Positions 13,001-23,942 of a stretch of DNA of 64,000 nt are shown one piece after another; positions within the stretch are counted from its first letter, which is position 1; each line of letters begins with the position of its first letter. Both the position numbers and the translations under genes were made by a program. The DNA lies in assembly GCA_023053545.1 (NCBI GenBank), contig JAKZAN010000001.1, positions 9,816,565-9,880,564 of the forward strand, given 5' to 3'. The notes beneath the pieces are model-generated. The model saw only the letters and a list, made by a program, of their open reading frames with translations, was not told the origin of the DNA and did no database searches. The DNA is from Lepidurus packardi. Its lineage: Eukaryota > Arthropoda > Branchiopoda > Notostraca > Triopsidae.

Positions 13001-14120
13001 CAAAGAAAAATAATACTCTTCTACTTAAATAATGAATTAATTCATAGTATTTCTCCACTAAACTTGACTTAAATTCTTTTCGACAAGAAACTAACTTAAA
13101 TTGATGGACTAACTTAAACTGTTTACGCATCTTTCATTAAAGACAGATAACCAGTTAAAGGGGTCAAATCGTGTAAAACTGCGTAACCTTACCTACAAAC
13201 ATCTAAGGCGACAAGTGTTCAGGAACGGAAAGATTAATGGGTTATCAGATAATTTAAAATAACTTTCTTATGTTTTCTTCTCCCTTCTTATCTAGATCAC
13301 GGCTGTTCTGCGCACGGGTCCCAAGATGGAGTCCAACAAAGTCGTTAAACCGAAAGACGCCAAGAAGCAGCAGAAAAACGTCGGAAAAAGTAGAACCGAG
13401 AAACAACGCTCTGAATCACCACAACAGCCTTTCATCCCCGCCCCTGATTATACCCCCTTACCCCCTCGTAAGGCCCAACTCAGCCCCTTTTTACCTACTC
13501 CACAACCCATATCAGCAGTTCTGTGGCACCAGGATCGCGAAGTGTACCCAGAATGGCAAATACCTCTCACTAGTAACAGTAATTCCCTGCCGCGCCGTCC
13601 AGCATCACCCTATTCTTCACAATTCGACGCCATTTTGATGAAACGTCTCTCCCTCGAAGCCCAACGCCGCCAACACCAGATGGCGGAGCGGTCGCTAGAC
13701 GCGCAAGTCAACTTCGAATTAGCGCGTTTCGAGGACGACATGGACTCGTATCTGGAGACTGAGGGAGCCATCCCGTCTTCCTTGAGCGAAAAAGCTGTCG
13801 AAAAAGCGTCCAGTACTTCTGGTTCGGCCGACAGTCCGCGAGCGGCGTCCACTCCGGAGACTTTAACACCTACCTGTGGGTCGTCCACCCCAGGATCCAA
13901 TTCACCGGCGGCTCCCGGTTCTCCAGCGTCCTCCTCCAGCTCGGAAAATCGCTCGTCCAGTAATATTGGCCGTTTGATAAAAAGTAAAGTCCCAGTCGGA
14001 GCAACTTCGGGTTCCGAGGCCTTGGAAGTGGACGCAGACAGAGATCGAGAGAGCCTAGAATCGGGTTATATGTCGTGCTACGTGGATAAGCGTGCTCGGA
14101 GACACGTTCTACCGTCCTAA
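7027..14120 (+). CDS. Patched-related RND-family transmembrane protein (15 exons)
   Basis: Exons, all with GT-AG borders and consistent phases: 7027-7329, 7605-7675, 8178-8480, 8552-8669, 9052-9158, 9235-9355, 9491-9649, 9705-9842, 10210-10777, 10938-11074, 11136-11303, 11488-11758, 11874-11995, 12057-12344, 13296-14120. They encode about 1232 residues. The order is patched-like: an N-terminal membrane helix (TVLCVVVITAVLGGG), a large extracellular loop, a sterol-sensing-type membrane block ending in LLLGIGVDDMFVIIQ, a second loop after QLEQNFDPNWYLKEG, and a second RND block with LSVGLAVDYAAHIGHTF. Acidic pairs in such helices are known from RND permeases and Patched. The last exon gives a roughly 270-residue Ser/Pro-rich cytoplasmic tail. 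A second Met at codon 15 is an equally good start. It is closer to PTCHD/patched-related proteins than to canonical Patched. Substrate unknown; sterol or lipid handling is inference. Confidence 0.92.
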
Positions 14121-14728
14121 TGACTTTCTCCTGACCTCACTTAAACCCCATGGACATTTCCCGAATAATGTTGAAGGGAACGATCGAAGCCAAAGCAAAA
14201 AGGACAGACAAAGATAGGGGAAGTGAGTGCCAGTGAGTTACAAAGACAAGCGAGAAAATTACTAATTTAGGCGTTTATGAGGCTTTAAGAAACTTTCAAA
14301 TGTAGTGTCTAGTAATTTGTTTCCGGTGTGTCGTGCAACTCTTTTTTTTAAGAAAAAATCGTTTGCCTAGTCGCATGGGAAACTTGACAATCGCAAGAAA
14401 TGGGATCTGGATGAGTTGTTTTGCTCAAAAAGATCAGTGCAAAGGTTATATGAAGGCAAACTTTTAAACAATGGTCTATAAAACAAATAGCCAAAAGTTG
14501 GCTCTGCAAAGAACGAATGTTCTTCATAAGTTAACAATTAATATTTATTAGCGGTCCGGTGCCGTTGATTATTAAGGAATTCATGTTTATTTCCCCTTTA
14601 TTTTTGTAAACAAAAAAGTTGAAGATGTACTAGAAGGTATTTGCAATAGTTGTAATATTAGATATTTGTAAATGAATCAAATTTTTGGAAAATCAAATGA
14701 CTAAGTATTTATTGAATATTATATAATA
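14121..14728. other. Intergenic region between convergent genes
   Basis: Contains the 3' ends of the patched-related gene (+) and TIMM29 (-). It is AT-rich and nothing else was recognised. Confidence 0.5.
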
Positions 14729-15466
14729 TTAGAGCTTCCTGGGAGTTTTCCACTCGTCTGGATTGACGTCACTGGTTTGCATGGCTCTGTTCAACATCCA
14801 CCACCGATTAGCAAACCCAACGTCAATTACACGCTCATAAAACGTGACATAACGCGGTTTGAGGTAGGAGCATTGCGTATCAAATTTCCCCACATGACGG
14901 TCATAATTATCTAGCCACATTAGCGAGCAAACTCCCAAGTTGAGCCGTCGAATAACGCCTTCATTGTAAGACGAAGCGAGGTAATGGACGTGAGATTCGG
15001 CGGCTGGATTGCGGATACCATCTCCGATTAGCAAAAGATCGTCATTGGCGTTTATAAGAGCATCCCTAAATGATATTTCATCTGGATTTTTCGCTATAGC
15101 AGCGAAAGATAATCCTAACGCTGCAAACAATGAAGGGTAAGCGTCAATATTACTCAAATTTTCAAAAATCGGATTTGAAGCCTTTAAACATACTTCCAAT
15201 ATAGAATGAGGCTTTTCCTGGTCGAGCTTTAGCATCGCTAATGGTTTCCAAAGCAACATCCCTGTAGTCCTCATAAGCCAATTTACAAAACCTCACTAAC
15301 ATGACGATGAGGTTGAATTACAATTACGATCTATGATCTAAAGAACTACTATTGAAATATTACCAATACGCTTAACAAAACGCTCTTTAACTTCTTCGAC
15401 TGGTTTAGTATCCACAGCAGATGAATACTTGCGAATGATTCTAGCGAAATTCAGCACGTGCCGCAT
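14729..15466 (-). CDS. TIMM29: TIMM29-like subunit of the TIM22 inner-membrane translocase
   Basis: Three exons on the minus strand: 15466-15364, 15295-15194 and 15120-14729, giving 198 residues. After a basic, presequence-like N-terminus (MRHVLNFARIIRKYSS) comes AYEDYRDVALETISDAKARP, which matches the conserved start of TIMM29. A hydrophobic stretch follows, then DDLLLIGDGIRNPAAESHVH, LNLGVCSLMW and YLKPRYVTFYERVIDVGF with ANRWW. This is the family's signature order. TIMM29 is a metazoan partner of TIM22, which inserts carrier proteins into the mitochondrial inner membrane. The 73-base intron at 15121-15193 is open in one frame. Reading through it gives a longer but wrong N-terminus; splicing restores the conserved residues. 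The gene is divergent from CHCHD1. Confidence 0.92.
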
Positions 15467-15863
15467 TTTCGCGTCCTTATTTAGTATTTCAATGTGTTTA
15501 CAATTGTGTATAGCTTAGTATCAAATATCGGATCGTCCAAAACACTCAATATTTGATAAATAAGATAACTATGTGCAAAAAGAACACTAAGTACGTCTTA
15601 TTTGAGAAAATCTAAGGTATCTAAACTAGTTAAATAACACTGATGAAATAAAATTAATTTTATCTACATGTATTAACTTCCTGAGGTTCACTCAAAGCCT
15701 TTATGTAGGTAATTTTCGGTTAAGTTCATTTTTACTTCAGTATCGATAGTACAACAACGATGATTTCGGTATCTCAATTGTTTATCCATGTGCAGTTCGT
15801 GTTGGAAATTAGCTATATTTAAAGTCTTCATCGTTTCGCCTAGCAAAATAGGAATTTTGGAAA
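15467..15863. promoter_or_regulatory. Shared intergenic region of TIMM29 and CHCHD1
   Basis: 397 bases separate the two start codons of head-to-head genes, so both promoters must lie here or overlap. No TATA box, CpG-dense core or other named motif is obvious. The bidirectional role is inferred from gene arrangement only. Confidence 0.5.
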
Positions 15864-16377
15864 ATGAGAATCACTTCTGCACTTTATAGAAGACCTGGAC
15901 GTCGACCCGCGTTAGAGCCATTTCCTTTTCAAGAAAGATTACCATTGGCATTAAAAGATTCCGTTTCTGGCAAAGGCGACAAATCTAGCGGTACACAACG
16001 TTTGACTTCTTTCTTAAACTTTAATAATTCTTAATTGTGAATTTTTCTTTTATTTAGAGGTCGTTTGCTTACAGGAGATGTCCATCATGTTGGCGTGTTT
16101 TAAAAAGAACGAATTTAACGAGATTATGTGCTCCCAAGAAGTCGACAGTTTCAAGAAATGCTTCAAGGGTTTTAAAGTAATGTCTATTCACTTAAGAGCG
16201 ATCCTTATCTATGAAAACACTCATTCTTTTATTTTATTTATTAAGGATTCACTCGCCGTTAAGGCCAAACAAGAGGCAGAAGGCACATTGGGGCTAGGAG
16301 CCACCGGAGCTAACAAGAATAAGCTACCTTACCAAAAAGTCAACAAACTGTTAGAAAAATTCCCCCAACCTCGATAG
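15864..16377 (+). CDS. CHCHD1: CHCHD1 / mS37 mitochondrial ribosomal protein
   Basis: Three exons: 15864-15990, 16058-16176 and 16246-16377, about 125 residues. The N-terminus MRITSALYRRPGRRP is basic. Exon 2 carries the CHCH motif, with CLQEMSIMLACFKKNEF then EIMCSQEVDSFKKCF. The spacing is two cysteines nine apart, then two more nine apart, as in twin CX9C proteins. The C-terminus LPYQKVNKLLEKFP closely resembles the conserved end of CHCHD1 (MRPS37), a small-subunit protein of the mitochondrial ribosome imported by the MIA40 route. Length matches the family (human is about 118 residues). Confidence 0.94.
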
Positions 16378-17090
16378 CTTCGTTATTGAATTCTCTGCAA
16401 TACATAGTTCTTTACCTGTAGTAAATCCGAGCGAAACTTCTAAAACCTTTCCTAAGATCGAGCATCTCGAACGTAGTATTTTAAAGAATTAAAATAATTC
16501 ATTTCATCATATATCATTGTCTCGTTTGCAGCAACGTTACTGTAGTTCATCACCTGTGTCATTGTCGATCAAGCGTTTTGCTCAATCGACTTTCGTTTCA
16601 GGGTTGCCAAGGAAGCAAGCTCTAAAAGCCATTTGGTACCGCGTCTCGTCCGGACAATACCATCTGGCAAACTTCCACCTCCTCACGACGTCATGTTCTA
16701 CATGCTAACCTTTTCCATCCCCCGTTTTGCTAGAAAATGAAACTGCGCAATGTTTAAAGCGGCATATGTAAACACAAAGACGTTCAGGAAAGAACTTAGA
16801 ATTAAAAAGGCTACGTAATTTTGTGATCCACCCTTGCAAGTTATCTGAAGTGTTTCCGACTTTATTTTCCCTTATTTGTCCCTGTCTTCCTTCCTTTTTT
16901 TTTTTTTTTTTTTTACAAAAATAAGGCGCAAAGTATCCTACGTCAGAAGATGATTTCAGCTCACTGAATTCAAGCCTGTAAGTTGTTATCTCGCCTTTCG
17001 CAACCCTTTTAACCCCAAGATCACGTGTTTTCTACGGAGTCTAGGCACTTCCCGTGGTTTTAGTTCCGTAACATAAATAGCTACACCACG
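16378..17090. other. Intergenic region with a poly-T tract
   Basis: Contains the CHCHD1 3' end and a T-run near 16886-16914. An open frame at 16517-16708 has no ATG, family resemblance or splice support. Nothing else was recognised. Confidence 0.4.
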
Positions 17091-17094
17091 TCCC

Positions 17095-18163
17095 CCGCTT
17101 TTTTTTATATGCTTTTAATCAGCAAACGCGAGTCTTACGCACGCGCCCGCAAGTCCCAAGACGGCTCTGTGCTACTCAACTGTACAGGTAAGCGCTTTCG
17201 CCCACTTTAGCCCGAGTGTTGTGAGTAGTGGCACCAACTACCTCTCCTTGCTCCAATAAAACGAAATCCTACAGTTGCTTGGCAATGCAATTTGAACCTC
17301 CCAATAAGTGATGGTGATGGCTAATCACCACTCAGACACTTTGCATTACGTCAATATTGATTCTACTCGTTTATCAGAGGCTTAATTTCTTATTCATCCC
17401 GATCGGTTTCATTGAACGTTTTCAAGTACAAAAATCCGCTCTTTTCCGCTCCCAAGAGAGGCTTAATTGGAGGATTTGCGTCCGTCATTCAACACAACAC
17501 GTGACAGGCAAGAATGCTATTTGCTGCAGAAATGCGTCTGCGGAATCCATTTTTGGTGCATTAACCTTTCCAAGTAAAAGGTAGAAAATCCTGGATTGTG
17601 TCGCTTCTGACCTCTAATTTGGCTATTTTTAGTCGAGTGTTCCATTTGTTTTTCGACTAAAAACAGTCAGGTTTCGACTATGTGAATCTTGTGAGTTTGG
17701 TGAATAGCAAGCGGAGTTCTTGGACAATTTTCTGCCCTTTTAGGGGAATTTAACGAATGAAAGGGCAGTAAATAAGGTTTTAAAAGCGACAAGGAAGGTC
17801 TAATGTACCGAACGGCGAGACGAGAACGTGTAGATGTGGACGAAGGCGTGCCTTGTCTTATCGATCTGGCGGTAGAGGGAAGTCCCCGAAAACGGCCGCG
17901 CAACCAGGAAAACTTGTACAATCTATTCATGCCTCCCTGTTTTTTTTTATTTTTGTAAAATAATTGTTTCAAACAAAAAACTATAGGAAAAAGAAGCATT
18001 TGGGGGGGTTATTTTAGAGCCCCGGTTTGTGTTTGCTTATCAACGGACATCCGTGTTAAACGTCATTTTGTCGCTAACTTTTTTTATCTGGAATTTCTTT
18101 TCCTCTTTTTTTATCTGCGCTTTCTACATTACATTCGTTCTTTTCGCTTTCTATTATTTGTAG
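17095..18163 (+). other. Probable 5' UTR exon and first intron of the tail-anchored protein gene
   Basis: A TATA-like stretch (TTTTATATGC near 17104) is followed by about 80 bases ending in a strong donor, CAG/GTAAGC, after 17188. A good acceptor (TTATTTGTAG) ends at about 18163, 20 bases before the ATG at 18183. I infer a non-coding first exon and a roughly 975-base intron. No coding sequence was seen inside it. Confidence 0.45.
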
Positions 18164-18182
18164 AAAAAAGGCACTGCATTCT

Positions 18183-19972
18183 ATGGACTCGTGTCAAGTG
18201 GCCACGGATGACATTTGTCTGCTTAACTACGCTGTGCGCAGTACGCTTACGCGAGAATTGAAACCGCCACGGCCACCGCGGAGTCGATCTAAATCAAAAT
18301 CCCGCGATCAGGCTGATTTTCCTCTCGTCACTTGCAAAGTAATGGCCGAAGCCTTTTCAAGTCTTTAAACTATTTTTTTCTATTAATTAACGTACACTAT
18401 AACTTGCTTACTTTTCTGTTGCACTATGGTTTACAGATACATTTTGTTTACCCTTTACTACCCTATTGGATTAAGATGTATTAGTGTAAGCTATCGGTGA
18501 CAAAAAGTCATGCAGCGAGTTTGTGTTTATGTTTACGTTCCTAGTTATATTGGTTTCATCCTAATAGTAATTTTCATTTATAAGTAATTTTAGGTATAAC
18601 ATTACATTTTAGAACTCCTATTTAGACTCCGTAGCCGTTAGAAACCGAAATAAAAACTGATCCGCGAAAAACCGAATAACTTAAAACGTAAACAGACCTA
18701 ACACGACGGCTTTCCAAGATGGCGGCAACGGAAATTCGTCATTTTCTCTGGTACATGTTTGCATTACTTGTGTGCCTAGCGTATGGCATAACTCCGGCAA
18801 GAAACTTAGATGACTTTGAAAGAGCAACGAAAGAATATTTTTAAAATACGTTAATAATTTTTTTAATTAATAACGGTTTTATTGCACTCTTGTTATTTCT
18901 TTTCTTTCAATCTTGCAGTTGATGACATTATTTATGAAATGATTGTACAGAAAAGTTATTTATTAATCAAGGGGAAATTCTTGGTCACTCAATGACTGTT
19001 TCATGCTTACATATTTGCATCACAATCTGAAACTAATTTCAGCGGTTTAATTGATTTCCAGATTTACGTTCAAGGCTTTAATTTGCTCTCCTTTTTTCAT
19101 GAAAGATACGAGGTCGTTCATCCTCACGTGACCCCGAGAGCCCTACTTCACCAGTTAATGACAGCATAACGCTAATTGGCTACCGGCAACTTCGCTCCAG
19201 TTCCTGCCATCGTAGTGCTTCGATCCATGCGTCTTCAGCTCCCGAGTCAGATTATACTACCTCTTCCCCCGGAATAATCAGCAGTGATTTAACCTCTCCG
19301 TACCGTTCCTTACGAACATCCCGTGAATTGAAAATGGAACGCGAAAAACGGCGCCACCAACTACGCAGTCGCAGCGCCAGCAACGACTCACTGAAACGCC
19401 ACGCATGTGAATCGGAGAGTGAGTCAAGCATGAGTCTAAATCCCTGGTGGGATCCAATGATTCTCCCGCCTCCAAAAGGCTTCCAAAACAGTAGTGGTCC
19501 CAACTCCCCGCCCACTACTCTTTCGGATGAGTCAGAAACCATTTCAGATGTTATTGGTTTCACAGCAACGCTGTCTGGCGACGTCGAACTTCGTGAACAC
19601 CAGAACCGTGAGTGTTTGGCCCTCTCACCTCAGCGACCCAAAACCACGCCCCTTCCTGTTATCATGAGACCACCTTGGACGGCCCCGAGCTTGGGTCCCC
19701 GTCGAACGATTCTCTTCCCGCCATTGACCCGCAATGTCGAGTTTTGGCGAACGAGTGCTACTCAAGGACGCTTCCAAATGCGTTCTACGCGCAGTGTTAT
19801 CGAGTATACCACTACTGGTGTCCATTACAGGTAAATCATATTTTATTCATTATCGCAACCGCTCTCTACGACACTATTACTAGACCTGGTACTAATGCCT
19901 AATAGGATCAGCCCTTATGTGGATTTATTGATCTTCGTGATTTTCCTAGCTCTAGGTGTCTTGAAGAAATAG
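18183..19972 (+). CDS. Unrecognised Ser/Pro-rich protein with a C-terminal membrane anchor
   Basis: Exons 18183-18338, 19106-19830 and 19906-19972 join in phase to give 315 residues. The N-terminal part has a basic PPRPPRSRSKSKSR stretch. The middle is rich in Ser, Pro and Arg, with many possible phosphorylation sites (RSRSASNDSLKR, ESESESS) and a more conserved-looking island, NPWWDPMILPPPKGF. The protein ends with SPYVDLLIFVIFLALGVLKK, one hydrophobic helix and a two-lysine tail, as in tail-anchored ER or mitochondrial outer-membrane proteins. No domain was recognised. The KK end could act as an ER-retention-like signal, but that is inference. Splice borders are canonical, which supports a real gene. 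Confidence 0.65.
18719..18844 (+). CDS. Candidate small membrane protein (41 residues)
   Basis: A short ATG frame in a strong initiation context (CCAAGATGGCGG) encodes MAATEIRHFLWYMFALLVCL followed by a polar, acidic tail ending in TKEYF. One clear hydrophobic helix is present. It lies in the same-strand intron between exons 18183-18338 and 19106-19830 of the tail-anchored protein gene. It could be a small mitochondrial or ER membrane protein, an alternative first exon, or chance. No family was recognised. Confidence 0.3.
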   Translation: MAATEIRHFLWYMFALLVCLAYGITPARNLDDFERATKEYF

Positions 19973-22900
19973 CGTAGTGTAAATCACATGTTTTCAAACC
20001 ATTTTGAAAATATTTCTGCATTTAGTGACGGTCATATCGTACATTCCAAAGCCCTTATAATTGATTTGTGTCTTAAAAACCTCTGTCGTATAAATAAATT
20101 TACAATAAATCATAATATTTTTTTAAAGAAAGCATTACAAGGGGAGAACGGACTTGTAATCACGATTTTAACACAAAAAACTAGTTAGAATAAAAAAAGA
20201 GTTTAGTGACCTAGATGTCTGTTAATTGGTGTTGATCTTTGATCCGTTTTTTTGGCTTCGCAAGAAAAAGACAAGATTCTGGTGTAAAGGGGTGGGCTGT
20301 AAATTTCTTGTTTGATCGGATGAAATTTCATCCGGTAAACGCTAACTTTGGCGGGCGCGCATATGGCAATCTCATTAGCAACTTACTTAGAGGAAAGTAG
20401 ATCTGAACTCCCCAAGACTCCCCCAAAATTCTCAAAATCGAACTTTTTTTTCACACTTCTTCTGTTTCCCCCCTTTTTCGCTTCCTTGAGATTTTCTTTG
20501 CCTACTGCTCCGTTCATGTCGCCATGTGTGATGACAGACGGGAGGCTACGTGGCCGTAAATAGCTCCTCTTCTCTTTCGCTCCTTTCTCCTTCTTACACA
20601 CTTTCTTTCATCCTCGCCTTTTTCATGTCGCACATCCTTTTTATTCTATTTCCCTCCTCACAATATACTCTTTTCCCCCTATCCTTATCCTTCGCTTTCT
20701 GTCGTACTCAAGGGGGGGGGGGGGGATTATGCCCCAGGGGCTTTGGCATTTGCATAGACGAGATCAATGGGAACAGACGTGGTGATTTCCACTCCATACT
20801 GTTTCACGTTTGGACCCACGACGAGACTAGTTGTGAATTTCAGCGGACAGGTCAGCCCTAGTTTAAAGACCAGTGGATATTCCTAATTAATTCTAGCCAT
20901 AGATTTCAATCAGAAGTTTTTTCTAGAATCAACCAAAAGTGAAGGTTTAAGCCTCGTGGGATTTAAAGACCCCTTAGGTTTTCATGATTGTGACCTTGTA
21001 AGTTCGGATTATCTTGGGTTCAGTTAAAAAAGGCATGGTTAGAAAATTAGTGCTTGTCCAAAACTTATTTGGAGTTGGAGAAATGGATTACGAGAATTAC
21101 TCCGTCATTTGGAAGTAAACCATTATGGCATCGGGTGCACTGAAATGGACTACAACAGATAGATGGGCGTGGCCTTGCTGGTCTTTGCCCCTACATAGAT
21201 CCGCCCTTTCGTTAAGGCGCAGCAGTCGGAGAAAAATGTGAGTTTTCTGGGTTAAATAGACATAATTTCTCTTTTTGCCCCCTTTATCAGCTTTTGTAAG
21301 AAAAATAATAGTTTTAATGAAAGCACTCGCATGAGGCAAGGGCCTAAGAGGAGTTCATTAATCACTTACGACAGACCCTCTACACCCCACAGAAGGAATT
21401 ACTTTTTTGTCTATTTTGTTTATTTTTTCAACACAAGTCCTTCCGTGATTAATTTTCAACATGAGTTTCCATCAATTGCACTCAACGACGGTGCCGTTTT
21501 CCTTTGAATGTTAAATTCGCCCCTTTCCAGTCGCAGTCAAATTACAAATTGACAGAACAAAAGGCAAAGCAGCTGCCGGAAATAAGCAGCAAACTAACCA
21601 GATTTGGGGTTAGATTTCGGAAATAGAAAATCCTCGAACTACAGTACTGTTTATTGTTTATAGTACGCGAAGGAGTACAATTAGATAAGCAGGAAATATT
21701 CGCGCTTGTGCAGAAATATCTGCGCTAATGACATTACCATATTTTCGCTCTACGTGCTGTTCAAGTGAACAGCTTATTCTAAAATAAACATGTTAATGAA
21801 AAGCAAAGAAAAACATGACTATCAACATCGATGTCCCTACTTGCACAATTTAACCAAGATATTAACTAGAATTAGCTTGGTACCACCCACTTCCGCCAAC
21901 GTGAGCCAGGTCTCAAAATAAATTGAGGAAAAAATAGGAAAACAACTAAAAGCCTTTATATTTTAAGGTTTTCTTTTTACCAAGTGTACATACATTAGAG
22001 AAAAATTAAAAAACATTTTATATTAATATTTAGGGATGTTTTTTATTGCTTGAAATAGTTAAATATTGCAGGAAGGCCCAACTTCAAACGGACAAATGTC
22101 AAACCTGTCTTTTTAATGAGGATAAACGAATAACATGGATTAATGATTCTAAGTTCCTTTAATTAAGACGATTTTTATGATTCTCAGCACTTTGAACCGT
22201 TTTGTGATAAGTTCTAGTTTTCCCAATGCGCCCTTACGGGGTATAAATTCGTTATTCGAAATGGAGTGGAGCCAGAATTCGTTCTATTGTAAAAGCTGGG
22301 AATAGGAACTTCGAAGCCTACCTTTCAAATTTTGGGCAACTCTTTAATATATTTTCGCATTTTTGGAATGTAACAGCCATTCAGAAAGAAAGTAAAAAGA
22401 AAATTGGGCGGTTTTTCTCTATTTTCGGTCTTTAACCAGCGGAGTTACAACTCCTATAAATAGTAATGCGTCTTTGGCGTCTGCTGTGGCGCCGTCGTCC
22501 AGCCAAACGGTAACAGTCGTCGGACGCCGTTAACACATACGCACCCACACACACATGAAAGTTTTTTTGTTTTTTTTTTTAAACCAGTTTCCTTTCATAC
22601 TTTGAAACCCATATAAACCTATAGCCACGTAAAGCTCTTCAGGGTTTCTCATTTGTCCTTAAAGATTAAGCTAATAACACGCTGAACGAGTGAAAGGCTA
22701 CAATAAAACTCTAGAGTTACAAATATAGAAAGATTCACTTAACTAGCAAATGTTTAAGACACGCACACGAGCGAGAAAAAAAATGAAAAAAAGGCAGACA
22801 AAATAAAAAAGAAGACGCCAGCTGGCTAAGAGCGACTAGTCGAAGTAGAAGGCAAAAGTTCCAGTTTGGCTGTTTTCCAAATTGCCTCACAAAGTTTTGT

Positions 22901-23942
22901 GAATGCTTTTCTTCTTATTTTTTTTATTTGCTACAAATCGAAATTCCTACCTTACGCAACTGATCTCCCCGATTAGTTCCATGCCAAGCGTCTGTCAGTT
23001 TTGTCTAAAACAAGAGTCACGTCTTGTGATTTAGAGTATAAAATGTTGTTTTGATCCGAAATTTACTCACATGGCATGTAATTAGGTTTTTAAGTGTCGG
23101 TGATTGAGTAAACCTATTGTCAGAAGATGAAAGTTCTTAAAACATTTATTTCGTTGAAAAGCAAACTCTTCACAACAACGAAGGCAGCAGCGACATTCAA
23201 TTGGTAAACCTAAACAGCAATGTTTACGTCTCCCAGTGAAATTTCAATCTTTCAAATAAAAACTGTATTTTTCAAATTTAATAGAAACTAGTTCCTTAAG
23301 ACATTGTGTTCGTAAAAACTTAGTTTATCGAATTAGTTATTCGATTTTTATCGAACACCAGAAGCTGTTAAAACACTGCCTAACGACTGGTAATCAGGAG
23401 CTCAAACTGTCTTTTATCAGTTGCCGCCATCTTTGTTTATAATCTTTTTATTGGTGCTATAGAGGGTGGTCAATAGTAAATAAATACACGGTTTTGTTTA
23501 TTTTCCCTTCAGTAATGAAACTAAAGCTGGTGAACGTTTTAAAGTGTTAGAATCGAGGCAATGAATCTATACAGAAAATGGATAAACTATGAAAGGTGAT
23601 GCTGTGGTGAAATGCACTTTCTTGTTGCAAACATCGAATAGTCCTTTAGCTTATAATTTTTTTCTTTTATAGTACGTTAATTTAGACTTAAGTAAAAAAT
23701 TCTCGTTATGTGGATTAGAAGCACGATAATCCGGAGAGCTGTCCAGGTGAACAACCGGAGTCATAAATAAGTCTCGTCAAAGTTGTCAAGCTCTGTTTTC
23801 TAACAGGAGCCAGAACCCCCTTCTGTTCGAGCTTTTTTCGGCGGCTTGCGTATCTCAAGCATGCTTGAATCTACCCATTACTTTGGAGGAAGCAGTGGGA
23901 GTTCTAAAAATTCTTTTCCCTTTCTTTTCTCTACTTGTGCAG
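19973..23942. other. Large gene-poor region upstream of the FGD gene
   Basis: About 4 kb without a supported gene. It includes a G-run at 20711-20724, a CA-rich patch near 22545 and long AT-rich stretches. An E2F-like TTTGGCGGGC lies near 20347. The missing first coding exon and promoter of the FGD gene should lie here, or within the unresolved part near 23780-23900, but no exon with the right phase (two bases left over) could be fixed. Confidence 0.4.

Noticed and set aside
15121..15274. An ATG-led continuous frame extending TIMM29 upstream through 15193 to 15274
   Set aside because: It reads through a 73-base GT-AG intron. The other frame upstream carries the conserved AYEDYRDVALETISDAKARP segment, and splicing joins it in phase.
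16886..16914. Poly-T tract as a retroposon tail
   Set aside because: No element sequence or target duplication was found next to it.
23780..23930. Candidate upstream coding exon for the FGD gene after the AACAG/GAGCC acceptor
   Set aside because: None of the three frames gives a donor with the phase needed to join 23943 without a stop.
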